From CAZTDD01 sp964612675 (GTDB lineage Bacteria > Hinthialibacterota > Hinthialibacteria > Hinthialibacterales > JAKPRU01), in contig CAZTDD010000113.1 in NCBI GenBank assembly GCA_964612675.1, forward strand, positions 1 to 21,678: 21,678 nt of DNA. Direction: 5' to 3'. Position numbers and translations under genes: made by a program. Below, one piece after another: positions 1 to 7,783 of the stretch (position 1 is the first letter of the stretch; each line of letters opens with the position of its first letter). Below the pieces are notes generated by a model. It was given only the letters and a program-made list of their open reading frames with translations. It was not told where the DNA came from and searched no databases.

Positions 1-506
1 AATCCAATGCAATGATCGCCCCTCACCCTAACCCTCTCCCGGGGGGAGAGGGAACTTCCGACGCCAACTTTCGACTTTTTGCGACGCCATCAAGTTTGGG
101 GGAGGTGTAGGAGGGGGTTGCCCAACCGTTTGAGAATTACCGGCCTCTTCCTTGATCTTGCCATTCGCTGGTGAAACCAACTGCGCTCACCTGTTTTGCT
201 CAACGCAGCCGTGTTTGCTCAAGTTAACGCTTCTGGGCCAACATCCCTGGAAACGCACACCGCGACATCTCCCAAGCCCCCACAATTCCCGATAGCGGAA
301 AAATGTTCCACCCGTCAAACCAATCTTCTCTCCGATCATGAATCGTAACCAATTGAAAATAAACAGGTTAAAATCCAACGCCCTCCTGGCATCCAGCTTG
401 CTACCTACTGGTACCGAAATGGGTTCCGAAGGCAATCGGAAGCCTTCGACCGGTCTATGCACGGCCGCTATTGAGGAGCAATGAGACTGCGTTAGGAGTT
501 GAGACC
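1..506. other. gene-free stretch with dispersed repeats
   Basis: I find no convincing gene here. The one longer open frame, on the minus strand over 187-513, has no ribosome binding site and no recognisable protein features. The first 120 bases are a dispersed composite repeat, described separately. A small inverted repeat (CGAAGGC at 427-433 with GCCTTCG at 442-448) lies about 60 bases before the first gene and may form a weak leader hairpin. I saw no promoter with both boxes close to consensus. Confidence 0.6.
19..120 (+). repeat. composite dispersed repeat, copy 1 (uninterrupted)
   Basis: Three blocks follow each other. The first (19-57) is a palindromic block, CCCTCACCCTAACC followed by CTCCC and GGGAGAGGGAACTT. 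The second (about 70-95) contains CGACTTTTTGCG. The third (95-120) ends in GGTGTAGGAG and GGGGTTG. The same three blocks occur in inverted orientation near 20403-20610. Block 1 matches the other copy over 39 of 40 bases with one indel. This copy is uninterrupted at 104-113, where the other copy carries a MITE-like insertion. Confidence 0.75.
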
Positions 507-878
507 ATGACACCCTATGAAAGAGAACTTGCCTGCAGACGTGAAGCCTATCTCATGGCGAAAAAGTCCCCGTGGCACCTCTGGTCCGCACAGGCATTAC
601 GCCACGGCTACATTCCGCCGTTGACACCCGGAGTGGTCCCCTCGGACATCCCACGGCTACTACCCGTCGGATTCGGACACGGCGACTTCGATACCGAATG
701 CTCGCTCGGCAGACTCAAAACCGCGAAGCAGGACGAAGGACGCTGGACTTCCTTCGCCAAGTCCGCGATGGGCTACATCTTCTCGCTGATCATACTCGCG
801 TCGATCTCCCTGATGATCTACGCGATCAAATACGGCGGCGACTTCCAGGTCGCCCTGGTCAACCGTCTGGGGCAATGA
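507..878 (+). CDS. small hypothetical protein with a C-terminal membrane segment
   Basis: I do not recognise this 123-residue protein. The start at 507 is chosen because AGGAG (494-498) lies 8 bases before the ATG; an upstream TTG at 471 in the same frame has no such signal. The first 85 residues are polar and rich in Pro and Arg, with two Cys (10 and 65) and several aromatic residues. Residues 88-107 form one strong transmembrane segment (YIFSLIILASISLMIYAI), followed by a 13-residue tail. A single-span protein with its N-terminal domain probably in the cytoplasm is likely. It stands alone and converges on the outer-membrane protein gene across a shared hairpin. Reality of the gene is likely but not certain. 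Confidence 0.6.
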   Translation: MTPYERELACRREAYLMAKKSPWHLWSAQALRHGYIPPLTPGVVPSDIPRLLPVGFGHGDFDTECSLGRLKTAKQDEGRWTSFAKSAMGYIFSLIILASISLMIYAIKYGGDFQVALVNRLGQ

Positions 879-944
879 CGGGCATTGCTGCGGTAGCAAG
901 AATACCGGAAAGGCGACGTTCACAAAAACTCTGCTGACAGAGAA

Positions 945-987
945 CGAGCCGGGAAATGCGCTTCCTTCCCGGCTCGAACATTTCTTT
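945..987 (+). terminator. hairpin terminator between convergent genes
   Basis: A perfect 11-bp stem (CGAGCCGGGAA at 945-955 with TTCCCGGCTCG at 966-976) has a 10-base loop. It is followed on the plus strand by a moderately T-rich stretch, AACATTTCTTT. It sits between two convergent genes, 67 bases after the stop of the first and 37 bases after the end of the second, so it may serve both strands. Confidence 0.65.
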
Positions 988-1012
988 GGCCTGAGCGACA
1001 TTCCAGCAGTCG

Positions 1013-1948
1013 CTAGAACGCGTAAATAAACTTCAGCCAGGTCGATATACCCCTCGAGTGGTTGCGGGCTCCGAACTCCGGCATGACCTTCGCAGTCACT
1101 GTCAGACGTCTCTCAAAGAAACTTGCGGATACCAGCGGCCCTGCGGCAAGAACACGGCTTTTGGGAGACGGGTCCGCTACCCCTTCAAACCGGTCTTCAT
1201 CCAGCTGCCAATACGCATACCCCGCTACACCCGCGCGAATGTTGGGAGTGAGCGCCTTATCGATTGCGTAATCGAAATGGAACTCGTTGCCCGGCTCCAG
1301 GTCGCCTTCCACCAACGTCGCCGGATGAGTGAACTCGTCGTTCTCCGTACTGAAATCCCACATCAGCTTCTGATTGAACGACCAGCCGCCGTCCGTCATA
1401 TAGGTCCATGCAAACACCGGCTCGATAGTGACATTGTTCTTGCTGATGTTAAATAACTCATCTTCATCGTAGTCCCCCGTCGGCAGGAACAGATCCACAC
1501 CGAACGCACAATGAAAATGTTCCCAGTGCCAGGAAAGAATGAACGGATCGATGATGATGTCTCCCAGGTCGTCAACATCGTTGTCCAAAAAGTCTCCCAT
1601 GATCGGCGGGGTCCCCACAGGCGCGTCAAAATGCCCATCGAGAGACATGTACGGAATAAACACGTGCATGGCCCAGTTCCCCCCAAGAATCTGCTTCGGG
1701 GTCACATAGATTAGACGCAGAACATTGGCGTAGAGATCCAGTTCAAAATCATCCAACGCCAGGTCCTTGAAATCATCGGCTGTGTAATAGAGATTGTAGT
1801 CTATCGCGTAGAAACCGGGCGGCGGGACCATGCCGCAAAAGATGTCCTCAGCTCCATTCGGATAGGCTTGATTTCCGCCGGCAAACGCCGACCCTGCAGC
1901 GACCAAAATCGCTGCCGCTACAACTAGACAACAGAATCCTCGCTTCAT
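1013..1948 (-). CDS. outer-membrane beta-barrel protein, phenol MetA-pathway (SphA-like) family
   Basis: This 311-residue protein belongs to the family named for the MetA pathway of phenol degradation (Phenol_MetA_deg). These are outer-membrane barrels thought to act as channels for small organic compounds; the substrate cannot be read here. The family pattern is clear: PPPGFYAIDYNLYYTADDF near the N-terminus, then NVLRLIYVTPKQILGGNW, LGDIIIDPFILSWH, DLFLPTGDYD, FHFDYA, and the end STWLKFIYAF. The C-terminal Phe fits recognition by the BAM machinery. A signal peptide (MKRGFCC, hydrophobic stretch, cleavage probably after AFA near residue 23) supports the start at 1948. A longer in-frame start at 2035 would put about 29 polar residues before it. 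Upstream bases include AGGAG about 11 bases from the ATG. The TPR protein gene lies 157 bases upstream on the same strand. Confidence 0.85.
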   Translation of the reverse strand: MKRGFCCLVVAAAILVAAGSAFAGGNQAYPNGAEDIFCGMVPPPGFYAIDYNLYYTADDFKDLALDDFELDLYANVLRLIYVTPKQILGGNWAMHVFIPYMSLDGHFDAPVGTPPIMGDFLDNDVDDLGDIIIDPFILSWHWEHFHCAFGVDLFLPTGDYDEDELFNISKNNVTIEPVFAWTYMTDGGWSFNQKLMWDFSTENDEFTHPATLVEGDLEPGNEFHFDYAIDKALTPNIRAGVAGYAYWQLDEDRFEGVADPSPKSRVLAAGPLVSASFFERRLTVTAKVMPEFGARNHSRGISTWLKFIYAF

Positions 1949-2054
1949 CTCCCTGTCTTCTCCTCTCGTTTCCTTAAGAATCAATCGGGCTCCACGGGTC
2001 CCCGACCGCCGTCGGAACGGCTGATCGGGAAGCATCTTTCATAACGCCGCAAAA

Positions 2055-2068
2055 GTCAATAGGTTGAC
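2055..2068. promoter_or_regulatory. operator-like palindrome GTCAA-TAGG-TTGAC
   Basis: A perfect 5-4-5 inverted repeat lies in the 157-base gap upstream of the outer-membrane protein gene, about 107 bases before its start. It could be a regulator binding site. I saw no clear pair of promoter boxes next to it, so the call rests on symmetry and position only. Confidence 0.25.
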
Positions 2069-2105
2069 AGGTCTATCTGAAGAGAAAAAGAGAGATGGAG
2101 GAGAT

Positions 2106-3668
2106 TTATGGTTGAGACTGCTCTTCCAGGGTGGATATCCGCTGCTTGGCCACGGAGACACCCTCAATCTCCCGATAAAACGAAATCGCAGCCGCATACT
2201 CCCCTTGCTTCTCTTTCAATCGCGCAAGATGGTAAGTGACCAGTTTCTTCCATCGACCCTCGGGACAGCTTGAGAGATAAAGCATGTAGTTGCTCTCCGC
2301 GGCTTCCAGATGACCGGCCTCCTGCTGGGACTGCGCCGTGAAAAACAGGATGTCCTCTTTAGCGTCGGCCGGTGCGTCCTCAAGGGCCTTGGCATAGGCG
2401 AACATCGCCCGATCCGATAGTCCAAGCAGCTGCGACGTACGCGCGTCCTGATAGTGAAGTGTTCGGCTCATCACCTCACGGCGCTTCTCGATAAAGTCAG
2501 GATTGTTATAGGAAGAACGGGAGAAGAACGGGTAATCCCAAAACCCAATCTGGACTTCCGTCTCACGATCGGTGTCCAAACAGGTAAGCGCCGTCTCGAA
2601 ACGGGATTGCAGATCGACATAGGCTGAAGCATACGGTGGCATGCAGCGCAGGTACGGTTCCAGCAACTCAAACCGGGGAAATGCACCGTCCGCTTCACAC
2701 ACTACCCCAACACCAGCCTGTTCAAATGAGTCGTAGCGGGTCCCAAACGCGGAGTCTTCTTCCTTTCTATTGAGTCGCCGCACGATTTCATCCAGCGTCG
2801 CGGGACTGCCGTCTTCAAATGTCAGTACGATCCCCTGAGTTGTGTCGCATAGAAGCCAACGTCCCGAAACCAGAACCTGACACAGAGTATGGTTGGAGAG
2901 GTTAGGAACCGGCTGCCCCAGGAAAACCAGGTTCGCTGGAAGCCCGGCACGATTACATAATAGAGATAAGACCCAGGCGGAACGATCGCACAGCCCGTAG
3001 CCGCGCATCAGGACATCGACCGGAGAAACATCGATCAGCTTCGGTTCAAAGAACCCGACATGCCGAAACACCCATTCCAGCAACCGGTCCAGCTTCTCCC
3101 GATCCGGCCGATCTTCACCGGCAACCCGGTCGGCGATGGTCTTCAGGAAGAAACAGCGCCGGATGTAGCGGGTATCTTCGGTCGTGAAATGGCGATAGCC
3201 GATGGTCACGGGATCGATCTTCCATTTGGAGGCGTGATTCGCGAGAATCCTGCTGCTGAGCGGCTCCGAGTTAGTCCGGGCCGCTTCTGTCAGCAGACGC
3301 GATGCGGATTCATCGTCCCCCAACCAGGCATAAAGAACTCCCTGGATAAACCGGTCGTGAGTCGACAGCTGTGGATTGTCCAATTCCCGCAACTTATCGA
3401 GTGCCGTCACATGCTTGAACTCGTTGATGAGTGCCGTTATGTCGGCATATTTCTCCTTGAACACTGATTTTGAAGAACTTACTTCAGTAGATCTCTTGGG
3501 TTTTCTATCCTTGTCCGAGTCCTGTTTCGGGGCGTTTTCAGGCGCGAACAGCCTGTATCCACCGATAAACAGCCCAATTACCACCACAAGCAGAATCCCC
3601 ACGAGGATGAGTCGACGGTGTTCGTCCCCGGCGGGAGGCGGTGTGGAATGGTTGGTATGATCGTTCAT
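2106..3668 (-). CDS. membrane-anchored transglutaminase-like protein with TPR repeats
   Basis: This 520-residue protein starts MNDHTNH; the start at 3668 is chosen for an AGGTG a few bases upstream and because the next upstream start adds 25 residues without a signal. One transmembrane segment (about 20-40, LILVGILLVVVIGLFIGGY) gives a short cytoplasmic tail and a large outer domain. Residues 75-145 look helical, TPR-like. The core at about 190-290 has a transglutaminase-like triad: Cys227 in GYGLCDRSA, His260 in LSNHTLCQ and Asp275 in WLLCDTTQG. About 120 residues at the C-terminus resemble further TPR repeats. The triad suggests a cysteine peptidase or transamidase, or an inactive relative used for binding; the substrate is unknown. 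It is transcribed divergently from the histidine kinase. Confidence 0.75.
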   Translation of the reverse strand: MNDHTNHSTPPPAGDEHRRLILVGILLVVVIGLFIGGYRLFAPENAPKQDSDKDRKPKRSTEVSSSKSVFKEKYADITALINEFKHVTALDKLRELDNPQLSTHDRFIQGVLYAWLGDDESASRLLTEAARTNSEPLSSRILANHASKWKIDPVTIGYRHFTTEDTRYIRRCFFLKTIADRVAGEDRPDREKLDRLLEWVFRHVGFFEPKLIDVSPVDVLMRGYGLCDRSAWVLSLLCNRAGLPANLVFLGQPVPNLSNHTLCQVLVSGRWLLCDTTQGIVLTFEDGSPATLDEIVRRLNRKEEDSAFGTRYDSFEQAGVGVVCEADGAFPRFELLEPYLRCMPPYASAYVDLQSRFETALTCLDTDRETEVQIGFWDYPFFSRSSYNNPDFIEKRREVMSRTLHYQDARTSQLLGLSDRAMFAYAKALEDAPADAKEDILFFTAQSQQEAGHLEAAESNYMLYLSSCPEGRWKKLVTYHLARLKEKQGEYAAAISFYREIEGVSVAKQRISTLEEQSQP

Positions 3669-3698
3669 GGGCACCTGTGAAATCGTTTGGCGGGAACC

Positions 3699-3725
3699 GA
3701 GAGAACTCGACCCGACGGTTCTCTC
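3699..3725 (-). promoter_or_regulatory. inverted repeat in leader of the transglutaminase-like gene
   Basis: GAGAGAAC (3699-3706) and GTTCTCTC (3718-3725) form an 8-bp stem with an 11-base loop. It lies between the proposed promoter and the start codon of the minus-strand gene. It may be an operator or an RNA hairpin. Confidence 0.35.
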
Positions 3726-3752
3726 TGCCTGTCCATACACCAACTACGATGA

Positions 3753-3780
3753 ACCGTACCAAGGAACACGCCCGTGTCAA
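3753..3780 (-). promoter_or_regulatory. possible sigma-70 promoter for the transglutaminase-like gene
   Basis: Read on the minus strand, TTGACA (3780-3775) is followed after 16 bases by TACGGT (3758-3753). The -35 box is perfect; the -10 keeps the three most conserved bases. The predicted leader would be about 80 bases. Confidence 0.4.
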
Positions 3781-3819
3781 TGCAAAGGGGCTGGCACACA
3801 AATAGCCGAACAAATCCCT

Positions 3820-3848
3820 TTGACCCCAGAAGTTGCGCCCGATATAAT
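3820..3848 (+). promoter_or_regulatory. sigma-70 promoter of the hybrid histidine kinase
   Basis: TTGACC (3820-3825), a 17-base spacer and TATAAT (3843-3848) form a near-consensus sigma-70 promoter. Transcription would start near 3855, about 29 bases before the GTG start at 3884. It supports that start and suggests constitutive expression. Confidence 0.75.
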
Positions 3849-3883
3849 GAACTTGAGATCCAATGAAACTGAGGCTGTAGCCT

Positions 3884-5572
3884 GTGCCGCATGCAGCATA
3901 CCTGCAACATTTGGAGTCACTGAAGGATGCGCTCGCGAAGAGCGACGAGAAAGCCGCCCTCGAAGCTGCCGCTGGTTTGGAGCAGGTAGCAAAACAGTAT
4001 CGAACCCTCCTCGAGCAGGCCAACGACGCGATCCTCCTCTGCGATGCGGAGTCCAGCCGCATTTTGGAGTGGAATCCGAAATCGGCCGAATTGCTGGGCT
4101 ACCCGGACCATCGCTTACGTACGATATCTCTTTCGGACCTTTGGCCGGAGGAAGAACGAGAACGACTGTGGAAAGAATACGGGCAGCATAAATCCAAAGA
4201 ACGGGCATTCACCCAAGAGGCCCCGATAGTACGTGGGGACGGCGAAATCATCTACGTCGACAGTTCCTACTCCATGATCGAGTTTGGGGAGCAACGCCTG
4301 GTTCAGGCGATACTGCATGATGTAACCGAACGAATCCATCTCATTCGTCAAACACGCGAGCACGCGGAGGAACTCGAAAGAAAGAACGTCGCTTTGGGGC
4401 GCGCAAGACGACTGACCTCGGAGTTTCTTGGCAGGGTTTCCCATGAATTACGCACCCCTCTGAACGCCATTGTCGGGTACACAAGCCTCCTTCTCGACGG
4501 GATCTACGGTTCATTAGACGCGCCACCGGTCAAAGCTCTTCACAAGATCGATTCGAATGCCATTCAACTGCTTACGCTCATCGACCAAATACTCGACCTG
4601 TCGCGGATTGAGGCGGGTGCCGTCTCGGTTTTGAGCGAAGACGTGGACCTCGTGCAGTTGCTGGACGAAGTATTTACTCATTATTACGAAGATCTGGCGA
4701 CAAGAGGCGTGGATTGCCGTTTCGAGTGCGACTCGAAGGAGATCATCTGTCGCACCGACCCGGTAAAAGTCCGCGGAATCGTACGCCAGCTTCTCTCGAA
4801 CGCGGCAAAATTCACACAGAGAGGCGAAGTCGTTCTGAGCCTTGAAGTTGACGGAACAGACACTCTGGTCGAAGTCAGAGATACAGGCGACGGGATTCCT
4901 TCAAATCAGTTTGACAATATCTTCGAGTTGTTCAATACCGGCGAACGGGGCTCATCCGGGGGATGTTTCACCGGTCCCGGTCTGGGTCTCTGTGTAGTGA
5001 AGAAGATGACAGACCTTCTGGGCGGAAATATCGAAGTGGAGAGCCGAATAGGAACCGGAACATCGTTCTCCTTGACGTTGCCCGGCATTGTCCGATCCGC
5101 AGAGCTGGTCAGGTCCACTGTGGCTGAGGAAACCGGTGCAAACGTTCTGAAGCAATGGGATGAGGCTGTAGAGCCTGTATTGGAAGCTCTCCTGGTTGAA
5201 GACGACCCGTACACGGTCGAGATCCTCACGGAGTATCTGGAACAGTCTGCCGGTTGCCGCGTACGAAAAGCGTACAGCGGAGCGGACGCTCAACTGCGGC
5301 TGACCGAACGAATGCCGGACTTCTTGTTCGTCGACTCTGTACTCCCATTGATGAGGGGGGAGCGAATCCTTCAATACTGTGAACAGTTGTGGGGAGAAGG
5401 CAGGGTATCTCTCGTGGTCATCGCTAGAGAAGATTTGAATGGCTCAGAACAGGAAAGTCTTCAAAAGCGATCGGTTACCATTTTAAAAGGAAAAGATCTT
5501 CGATCGGATCTTTTGGGAAATCTCCTCTCACCGATCATCCAATCGCGCCGCACGAATGCTGCGGTTGGATGA
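3884..5572 (+). CDS. soluble PAS-histidine kinase-receiver hybrid
   Basis: This 562-residue sensor kinase has no membrane segment, so it should sense a cytoplasmic signal. Domains in order: a short coiled N-terminus (1-38), a PAS domain (about 40-150), HisKA with the H-box VSHELRTPLNAIVGY (phospho-accepting His187), HATPase with N-box Asn306 (LLSNAAKF), G1 box DTGDG at 333-337 and G2 box GPGLGL at 364-369, then a receiver domain (about 434-550). The receiver has the acidic pair at 440-441, phospho-accepting Asp484 (FVDSVLP) and a candidate conserved Lys535. The Thr/Ser usually ending beta-4 is absent (LVVIARE), so output switching may differ. Start: GTG with GAGG 9 bases upstream, just after a strong promoter. 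There is no DNA-binding output domain, and I see no separate response regulator in the window. Confidence 0.9.
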   Translation: MPHAAYLQHLESLKDALAKSDEKAALEAAAGLEQVAKQYRTLLEQANDAILLCDAESSRILEWNPKSAELLGYPDHRLRTISLSDLWPEEERERLWKEYGQHKSKERAFTQEAPIVRGDGEIIYVDSSYSMIEFGEQRLVQAILHDVTERIHLIRQTREHAEELERKNVALGRARRLTSEFLGRVSHELRTPLNAIVGYTSLLLDGIYGSLDAPPVKALHKIDSNAIQLLTLIDQILDLSRIEAGAVSVLSEDVDLVQLLDEVFTHYYEDLATRGVDCRFECDSKEIICRTDPVKVRGIVRQLLSNAAKFTQRGEVVLSLEVDGTDTLVEVRDTGDGIPSNQFDNIFELFNTGERGSSGGCFTGPGLGLCVVKKMTDLLGGNIEVESRIGTGTSFSLTLPGIVRSAELVRSTVAEETGANVLKQWDEAVEPVLEALLVEDDPYTVEILTEYLEQSAGCRVRKAYSGADAQLRLTERMPDFLFVDSVLPLMRGERILQYCEQLWGEGRVSLVVIAREDLNGSEQESLQKRSVTILKGKDLRSDLLGNLLSPIIQSRRTNAAVG

Positions 5573-5919
5573 TATCCGTCAAGGTTCAACCCGACACACT
5601 TCCGTTGGTCCAGCTGTGCCTTTCTGTCACTCTTTTGTGTGTTTTTGACGCTTTACATCCCCTTCCCCGGCGCGATTTAGACAGTCCTTTGAGTTGAGTA
5701 GCAATTCCGTAAGCTTCCTTTTAGACGAAAAGAGGCGCTTGTTACCGGGCCGATAGGTCTTTCGTAATATGTAAGCCGCAATTTGTCCACGTTTTGCGTG
5801 TAATTGGCGCAAATGATGCTTGAGCGACCTTATCAAGATTACAAATATGTTGGAAACCACATGTTCCGGACACTTTCTTTCAACGGATGAGCCGGAGCGA
5901 TTAACCAGGAGGTAGATCG
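5573..5919 (+). other. non-coding gap upstream of the HtrA gene
   Basis: No gene is seen in these 347 bases; the minus-strand frame over 5627-6031 is an unsupported shadow. The stretch is richer in A and T than the flanking genes and probably holds the promoter of the protease gene. No terminator follows the kinase gene, so some read-through is possible. Confidence 0.5.
5742..5770 (+). promoter_or_regulatory. weak candidate promoter for the HtrA gene
   Basis: TTACCG (5742-5747), 17 bases and TAATAT (5765-5770) have correct spacing but only partial matches to the sigma-70 boxes. The leader would be about 143 bases. Promoters of this family are often under envelope-stress control, which this sequence neither shows nor excludes. 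Confidence 0.3.
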
Positions 5920-7452
5920 ATGAATAGAGAAGATAAGTATCGAGGTTTTCGAAGCGTCCACCTGTTTGCGGCGGTCCTTCTTGTCGCCATGATGGCGGGA
6001 CCGGTGTCGGATTTCGCAGACGCCCGATCATCGAAGAAGCTGGCGGAATTCAGCGAGACGTTCGCGCAAGCCGCCAAAGAAATCACGCCGTCCGTAGTCA
6101 ACATCAGGACGTCCCAAAAGGTGACAATTGGCCAGGGACCGGGTGGACAGGGTATTCCCCCGAATCATCCCTTCGCCCCGTTCTTCGAGGATTTACTGCC
6201 GTTCTTGCGAGAGTACCAACAGCGATCACAGCCCCAACAAGAGCAACAACAACAACAAGAAGGCCCTTCAGAAGGACTCGTACCACGGGGAATGGGGTCC
6301 GGTCTGATTGTCTCATCAAATGGATACATCTTGACAAATAACCACGTGGTCGCCGGTGCGGATGAGATCGAAGTGGTTGTGAAGGTAGACGGCGATACGA
6401 AGACGTATATAGTCGAGGAACCGCCCCGTACCGACGAGCTGACCGACCTTGCGATTATCAAAATTGATGAAACAGGTTTGCCGGTCCCCACATTTGGTGA
6501 TTCCGACCTATTGGAACCCGGCGAGTGGGTTTTGGCGGTTGGAAGTCCTTTCGGCCTGGATCACTCAGTTACTGCAGGCATTGTCAGCTATGTCGGCCGT
6601 GAACCGGGAAGAATCGCACGATTTGGCAACTTTATTCAAACCGACGCCGCGATCAATCCGGGCAACAGCGGTGGTCCGCTTGTGAACATGGACGGCCAGG
6701 TCGTCGGCATCAACGTTGCCATCGCGACCGGCGGTCCGATGGAACGCAGCTATGCGGGAGTCGGATTCACAATTCCGATCAACACGGTGAAGACTGTTAA
6801 GGACGCTTTGATCGAGAAAGGTAAGGTCGTCCGTGGCTATCTGGGTGTCTACATCACGAACGTGTCGGAGGATTTCGCTCGACACACCGGACTCGACAGT
6901 CAGCAAGGCGCGTTGGTGCAAAAGGTAGAGGACGACGGCCCCGCAGGGCAAGCCGGAATCGACGTCAAGGATGTGATTGTGAGTGTCGACGGCAAATCCA
7001 TCGACAATGCGTCAGACCTTCAATTAAAGGTCGCTGCGACAGAGCCGGGCGATCGGGTAAACGTCAAGATCAAGCGATATGAGGACGACACGTGGGAGGA
7101 AATGAATCTCACGGTCAAAATCGGAGAGCGTCCGTCCGAACAAGAGCAAGTTGAAGAGGCCTCCGCTGCGCCAGCCAAAGAACTGGGTATGAATGTGCAG
7201 AACTTGACTGACGAACTCGCCGAACGCCTGGACTATGAACCGGGAAGCGGCGTCCTCGTTACGAAAGTGGATCGGTTCGGTCCGGCAGCCCGAGCGGGTA
7301 TTGAGCGGTACGACTTGATCCGTGAGGTAAACCAGGAAGACGTCAGCAACATCAAGGAATTCAACGAGGCCCTCAAGAAACATGAGGAATCGGCGTTGCT
7401 TGTCGTCGAACGGAAGGGCGACACGTTCATCGCGGTGATTGAATTCAAGTAA
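5920..7452 (+). CDS. htrA: HtrA/DegP-type periplasmic serine protease with two PDZ domains
   Basis: This 510-residue protein is an HtrA-family protease, which degrades or holds misfolded envelope proteins. The N-terminus has a signal peptide (residues 1 to about 36, hydrophobic VHLFAAVLLVAMMAG). The trypsin-like domain shows His142 in LTNNHVVAG, Asp176 in ELTDLAII and Ser250 in NPGNSGGPLV. Two PDZ domains follow (about 305-400 and 415-510; GYLGV and PAGQAGI mark the first). A Gln-rich stretch (about 101-113, including five Gln in a row) lies in the long loop before the catalytic His, where DegP has its regulatory LA loop. The start is firm: AGGAGG (5907-5912) lies 7 bases before the ATG. It lies 347 bases after the kinase gene and ends in its own terminator. 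Confidence 0.95.
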   Translation: MNREDKYRGFRSVHLFAAVLLVAMMAGPVSDFADARSSKKLAEFSETFAQAAKEITPSVVNIRTSQKVTIGQGPGGQGIPPNHPFAPFFEDLLPFLREYQQRSQPQQEQQQQQEGPSEGLVPRGMGSGLIVSSNGYILTNNHVVAGADEIEVVVKVDGDTKTYIVEEPPRTDELTDLAIIKIDETGLPVPTFGDSDLLEPGEWVLAVGSPFGLDHSVTAGIVSYVGREPGRIARFGNFIQTDAAINPGNSGGPLVNMDGQVVGINVAIATGGPMERSYAGVGFTIPINTVKTVKDALIEKGKVVRGYLGVYITNVSEDFARHTGLDSQQGALVQKVEDDGPAGQAGIDVKDVIVSVDGKSIDNASDLQLKVAATEPGDRVNVKIKRYEDDTWEEMNLTVKIGERPSEQEQVEEASAAPAKELGMNVQNLTDELAERLDYEPGSGVLVTKVDRFGPAARAGIERYDLIREVNQEDVSNIKEFNEALKKHEESALLVVERKGDTFIAVIEFK

Positions 7453-7483
7453 TCTCTGTTGACCGACGAAATGAGCATCATCG

Positions 7484-7521
7484 AAAAGGTCGAAGACTCA
7501 GCGTCTTCGGCCTTTTCTTAT
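7484..7521 (+). terminator. rho-independent terminator after the HtrA gene
   Basis: A 14-bp stem with one G-U pair (7484-7497 with 7503-7516) has a 5-base loop, TCAGC. It ends in TTTTCTT. It begins 32 bases after the stop codon. The A-rich base of the left arm lets it work on both strands. Confidence 0.85.
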
Positions 7522-7556
7522 GCCTTTCTTTATGAGTTTCGAACCGCCTTCGTCAA

Positions 7557-7585
7557 TTGCCGCTTGTACGCAAAACTGATACTCT
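7557..7585 (+). promoter_or_regulatory. candidate promoter of the nucleotidyltransferase module
   Basis: TTGCCG (7557-7562), 17 bases and TACTCT (7580-7585) are partial matches to the sigma-70 boxes with ideal spacing. Transcription would begin near 7592, so the first gene would be leaderless if it starts there, or have a 21-base leader if it starts at 7613. Confidence 0.35.
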
Positions 7586-7591
7586 AAGCGC

Positions 7592-7783
7592 ATGGACAGA
7601 GAGCGAACAGCGATGTACCGAATGTCGGACCGCCCGAATGACGACTTCGTTCCCGGTACACCAGAGGAGCGCATTCAGCTCGTCTGGATTCTTACCCGAG
7701 AAGCGGCTTCTTTAAGTCAAGACCACGATGCTGAACGAAGATTACAAAGACATGTTACAAATCTTATCCGACGAGAAGGTTGA
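7592..7783 (+). CDS. small protein overlapping a nucleotidyltransferase gene, possible antitoxin or partner
   Basis: This is a 63-residue protein rich in charged residues. Its central part reads GTPEERIQLVWILTREAASL and its end RRLQRHVTNLIRREG. I recall similar short proteins next to nucleotidyltransferase-fold genes, but I know no assigned function. The start is uncertain: ATG at 7592 lacks a ribosome binding site, while ATG at 7613 (residue 8) has AGAGAG about 9 bases upstream and suits the possible promoter better. Its last 56 bases overlap the next gene in another frame, which suggests translational coupling. Arg-x4-His near the end matches the minimal HEPN motif spacing, but the protein is far shorter than a HEPN domain, so this may be chance. 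Confidence 0.6.
   Translation: MDRERTAMYRMSDRPNDDFVPGTPEERIQLVWILTREAASLSQDHDAERRLQRHVTNLIRREG

Noticed and set aside
187..513. 108-codon minus-strand frame near the window start
   Set aside because: No ribosome binding site, no domain or motif, and it overlaps the leader of the supported gene at 507.
572..937. Arg-rich plus-strand frame overlapping the first gene
   Set aside because: It is a shadow in another frame of the better supported gene at 507-878, with no ribosome binding site and a composition typical of GC-rich shadow frames.
5820..5848. TTGAGC followed by A/T-rich sequence as a promoter for the HtrA gene
   Set aside because: At 17 bases spacing the -10 position reads AAATAT, matching only three bases; the TACAAA box is only 14 bases away.
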